In this document: positions 15,133 to 15,957 of the stretch, piece after piece | Layout: every line of letters begins with the position of its first letter | Numbering within the stretch: the first letter of the stretch is position 1 | DNA from: JANRIC01 sp033765345 | GTDB taxonomy: Bacteria; Bacteroidota; Bacteroidia; Cytophagales; Microscillaceae | Direction of reading: 5' to 3' | Length of the DNA: 15,957 bases | NCBI GenBank assembly: GCA_033765345.1 | Contig: JANRIC010000043.1 | Span: 1 to 15,957 of the forward strand | The notes under the pieces: model-generated | The model's input: only the letters and a program-made list of their open reading frames with translations | What the model was told of the DNA's origin: nothing | The model's database searches: none | Translations under genes and position numbers: made by a program

Positions 15133-15759
15133 ATGTCAGAAATACTGAAGGCATTTATTTTAAAGTTTTTGGGATATAAATCTCAGGAAGATATCGTAGA
15201 AAATCTTTATTTAAAATCTTTTTTGGACGCTTACGATAGAATTAAAGAATTGGATTTTAAATTTTTAGAAGAAAAAATAAGAGATTTATTTATCAAAGAT
15301 TTCGAGACTGAAAATGAATATACTCAAGAACTTTTGAAAGAGCGTACTATTATTCTTACTTGGGAAAGATGGTATTATCTAGAGAAAGAAGAGAAAAGTC
15401 GTGCCGATATATCTTTTTCTTTTTCAGGTTCGGATTTTGTTTTAGAATGTAAAAAACTATCTTTTGCGGATAAAAAATACTTGGAAGAAGGAATCCAACG
15501 ATTTATTGAATTAAAGTATGCCGAAAAAGATAATTTTGCTGGGATGATAGGCTTTATTGTCAGTGGGAATGCTGAAAGAATAGTTCAAAATCTCAAACGC
15601 AAGGTCAAGAATTTTTATCCTGCTCCTGAAATGGAAGAAGTGATTAAACTTAAAGTATTGGAACATGCACTAAGTTTTCAATCCAAGCACCTGCGCATCA
15701 ATGATCATTCCGTTCATTTGTATCATTTGTTTTTTGACTTTACACATTTGAAATCTTAA
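15133..15759 (+). CDS. PD-(D/E)XK nuclease-like protein, 208 aa
   Basis: The central part carries the hallmark of PD-(D/E)XK nucleases: RADISFSF with Asp92 on one strand, then SDFVLECKKL with Glu105 and Lys107 (the E-x-K) on the next, twelve residues apart, followed by the helix YLEEGIQRFIELKYAEKD (116-133) and a buried strand AGMIGFIVSG (136-145). This order fits a metal-dependent phosphodiesterase core. The N-terminal 70 residues are helical and charged and may bind DNA or the upstream partner. The C-terminal part (150-208) is basic then aromatic (LKRKVKNFYPAP, HSVHLYHLFFDF). The gene begins three bases after the 179-aa gene. No methylase is in the window, which argues against a classical restriction-modification pair. 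Confidence 0.78.
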   Translation: MSEILKAFILKFLGYKSQEDIVENLYLKSFLDAYDRIKELDFKFLEEKIRDLFIKDFETENEYTQELLKERTIILTWERWYYLEKEEKSRADISFSFSGSDFVLECKKLSFADKKYLEEGIQRFIELKYAEKDNFAGMIGFIVSGNAERIVQNLKRKVKNFYPAPEMEEVIKLKVLEHALSFQSKHLRINDHSVHLYHLFFDFTHLKS

Positions 15760-15801
15760 GATTATTTTTTTCATTCTCGAGTCCTTTTTCAAAATTATAC
15801 T

Positions 15802-15818
15802 AATCCCGTGGTCTATCC
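15802..15818. repeat. Dispersed hairpin element, copy 3 (left half only)
   Basis: AATCCCGTGGTCTATCC matches the first 17 bases of copies 1 and 2, then stops abruptly where the repeat CCGACTTTTCGCACCC begins. The second stem arm (GACCACGG in copy 1) is missing. It lies 43 bp after the stop of the nuclease-like gene. Confidence 0.7.
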
Positions 15819-15957
15819 GACTTTTCGCACCCCCCTGTTTTTTTTGAGTTTTTTTGTAAGTTTTCTTCTAAAACTCTATAAAATATCGCAAAATATGGGT
15901 TTTGATAAAATATAGCATGTAAGTTTTATAACCGACTTTTCGCACCCCCCTGTTTTT
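15817..15957. repeat. 26-bp direct repeat, two copies, at the right edge
   Basis: CCGACTTTTCGCACCCCCCT followed by GTTTTT occurs at 15817-15842 and 15932-15957, identical over 26 bases. The preceding bases (TAT and TAA) are partly alike. The second copy reaches the window end, so the true repeat length and copy number are unknown. It could be an insertion-element end or the start of a longer array. Confidence 0.85.

Larger units (their letters stand above)
15760..15957. other. Gene-free right edge
   Basis: This 198-bp stretch carries hairpin-element copy 3 (15802-15818), joined directly to a 26-bp repeat (15817-15842) that recurs at 15932-15957. An 89-bp very A+T-rich spacer lies between the repeats. 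No frame of interest is seen. Confidence 0.7.

Noticed and set aside
14590..15759. Classical restriction-modification system
   Set aside because: Neither protein shows methyltransferase motifs and no methylase gene is present; the nuclease-like core alone does not support that label.
15817..15957. Start of a CRISPR array
   Set aside because: There are only two repeats, the spacer is 89 bp, very A+T rich and contains GTAAGTTTT twice, and there are no cas genes in the window.

Overview
The window looks like a chromosomal stretch of a member of the Bacteroidota, probably of the Cytophagia/Saprospiria type. This is inferred from protein style: a twin-arginine Gfo/Idh/MocA oxidoreductase, a DUF3575-like outer-membrane barrel, secreted GH78 and GH43 enzymes, and an NhaD antiporter. 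Consistent with this, purine-rich Shine-Dalgarno sequences are mostly absent and a perfect TAnnTTTG promoter box occurs at 14567-14574. No rRNA, tRNA, CRISPR array or complete insertion sequence was seen, and no gene clearly runs off either edge.

Layout. 1-369: a 50-bp direct repeat and a 70-aa hypothetical gene (-). 506-856: a VOC-fold protein (+). 857-1363: no gene, but six near-perfect 41-bp tandem repeats. 1364-4203 (-): an oxidoreductase, an acidic 245-aa protein of unknown function and a small beta-barrel protein, the first two 31 bp apart. 4431-8108 (+): an NhaD Na+/H+ antiporter and a GH78 rhamnosidase-like enzyme only 12 bp apart, closed by a hairpin. 8203-11118 (-): an alpha/beta hydrolase and a three-domain GH43 enzyme. 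11310-12800 (-): a GNAT acetyltransferase behind a Rha/DinD-like fusion protein. 12938-13140: nine and a half perfectly phased 21-bp repeats.

The right end, 13280-15957, is accessory in character. It holds a truncated member of what I recall as a longer Bacteroidota family, an ATG-less 71-codon frame, a DUF433/DUF5615 toxin-antitoxin pair, and a two-gene unit (14590-15759) pairing an unrecognised acidic protein with a PD-(D/E)XK nuclease-like protein. Related short elements with the core AATCCYGTRGTCYATCC lie shortly after the stop codons of three of these units (13810, 14475, 15802), and a partly similar palindrome sits at the end of the truncated gene (13537). The last 140 bp carry a 26-bp direct repeat that may be the edge of another element.

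The central genes suggest scavenging of plant- or exopolysaccharide-derived sugars (rhamnosides, arabinan/xylan-like chains) plus sodium/proton homeostasis. The right end suggests a site where small toxin or defence modules accumulate. The best candidate for an undescribed system is the nuclease-like pair at 14590-15759.
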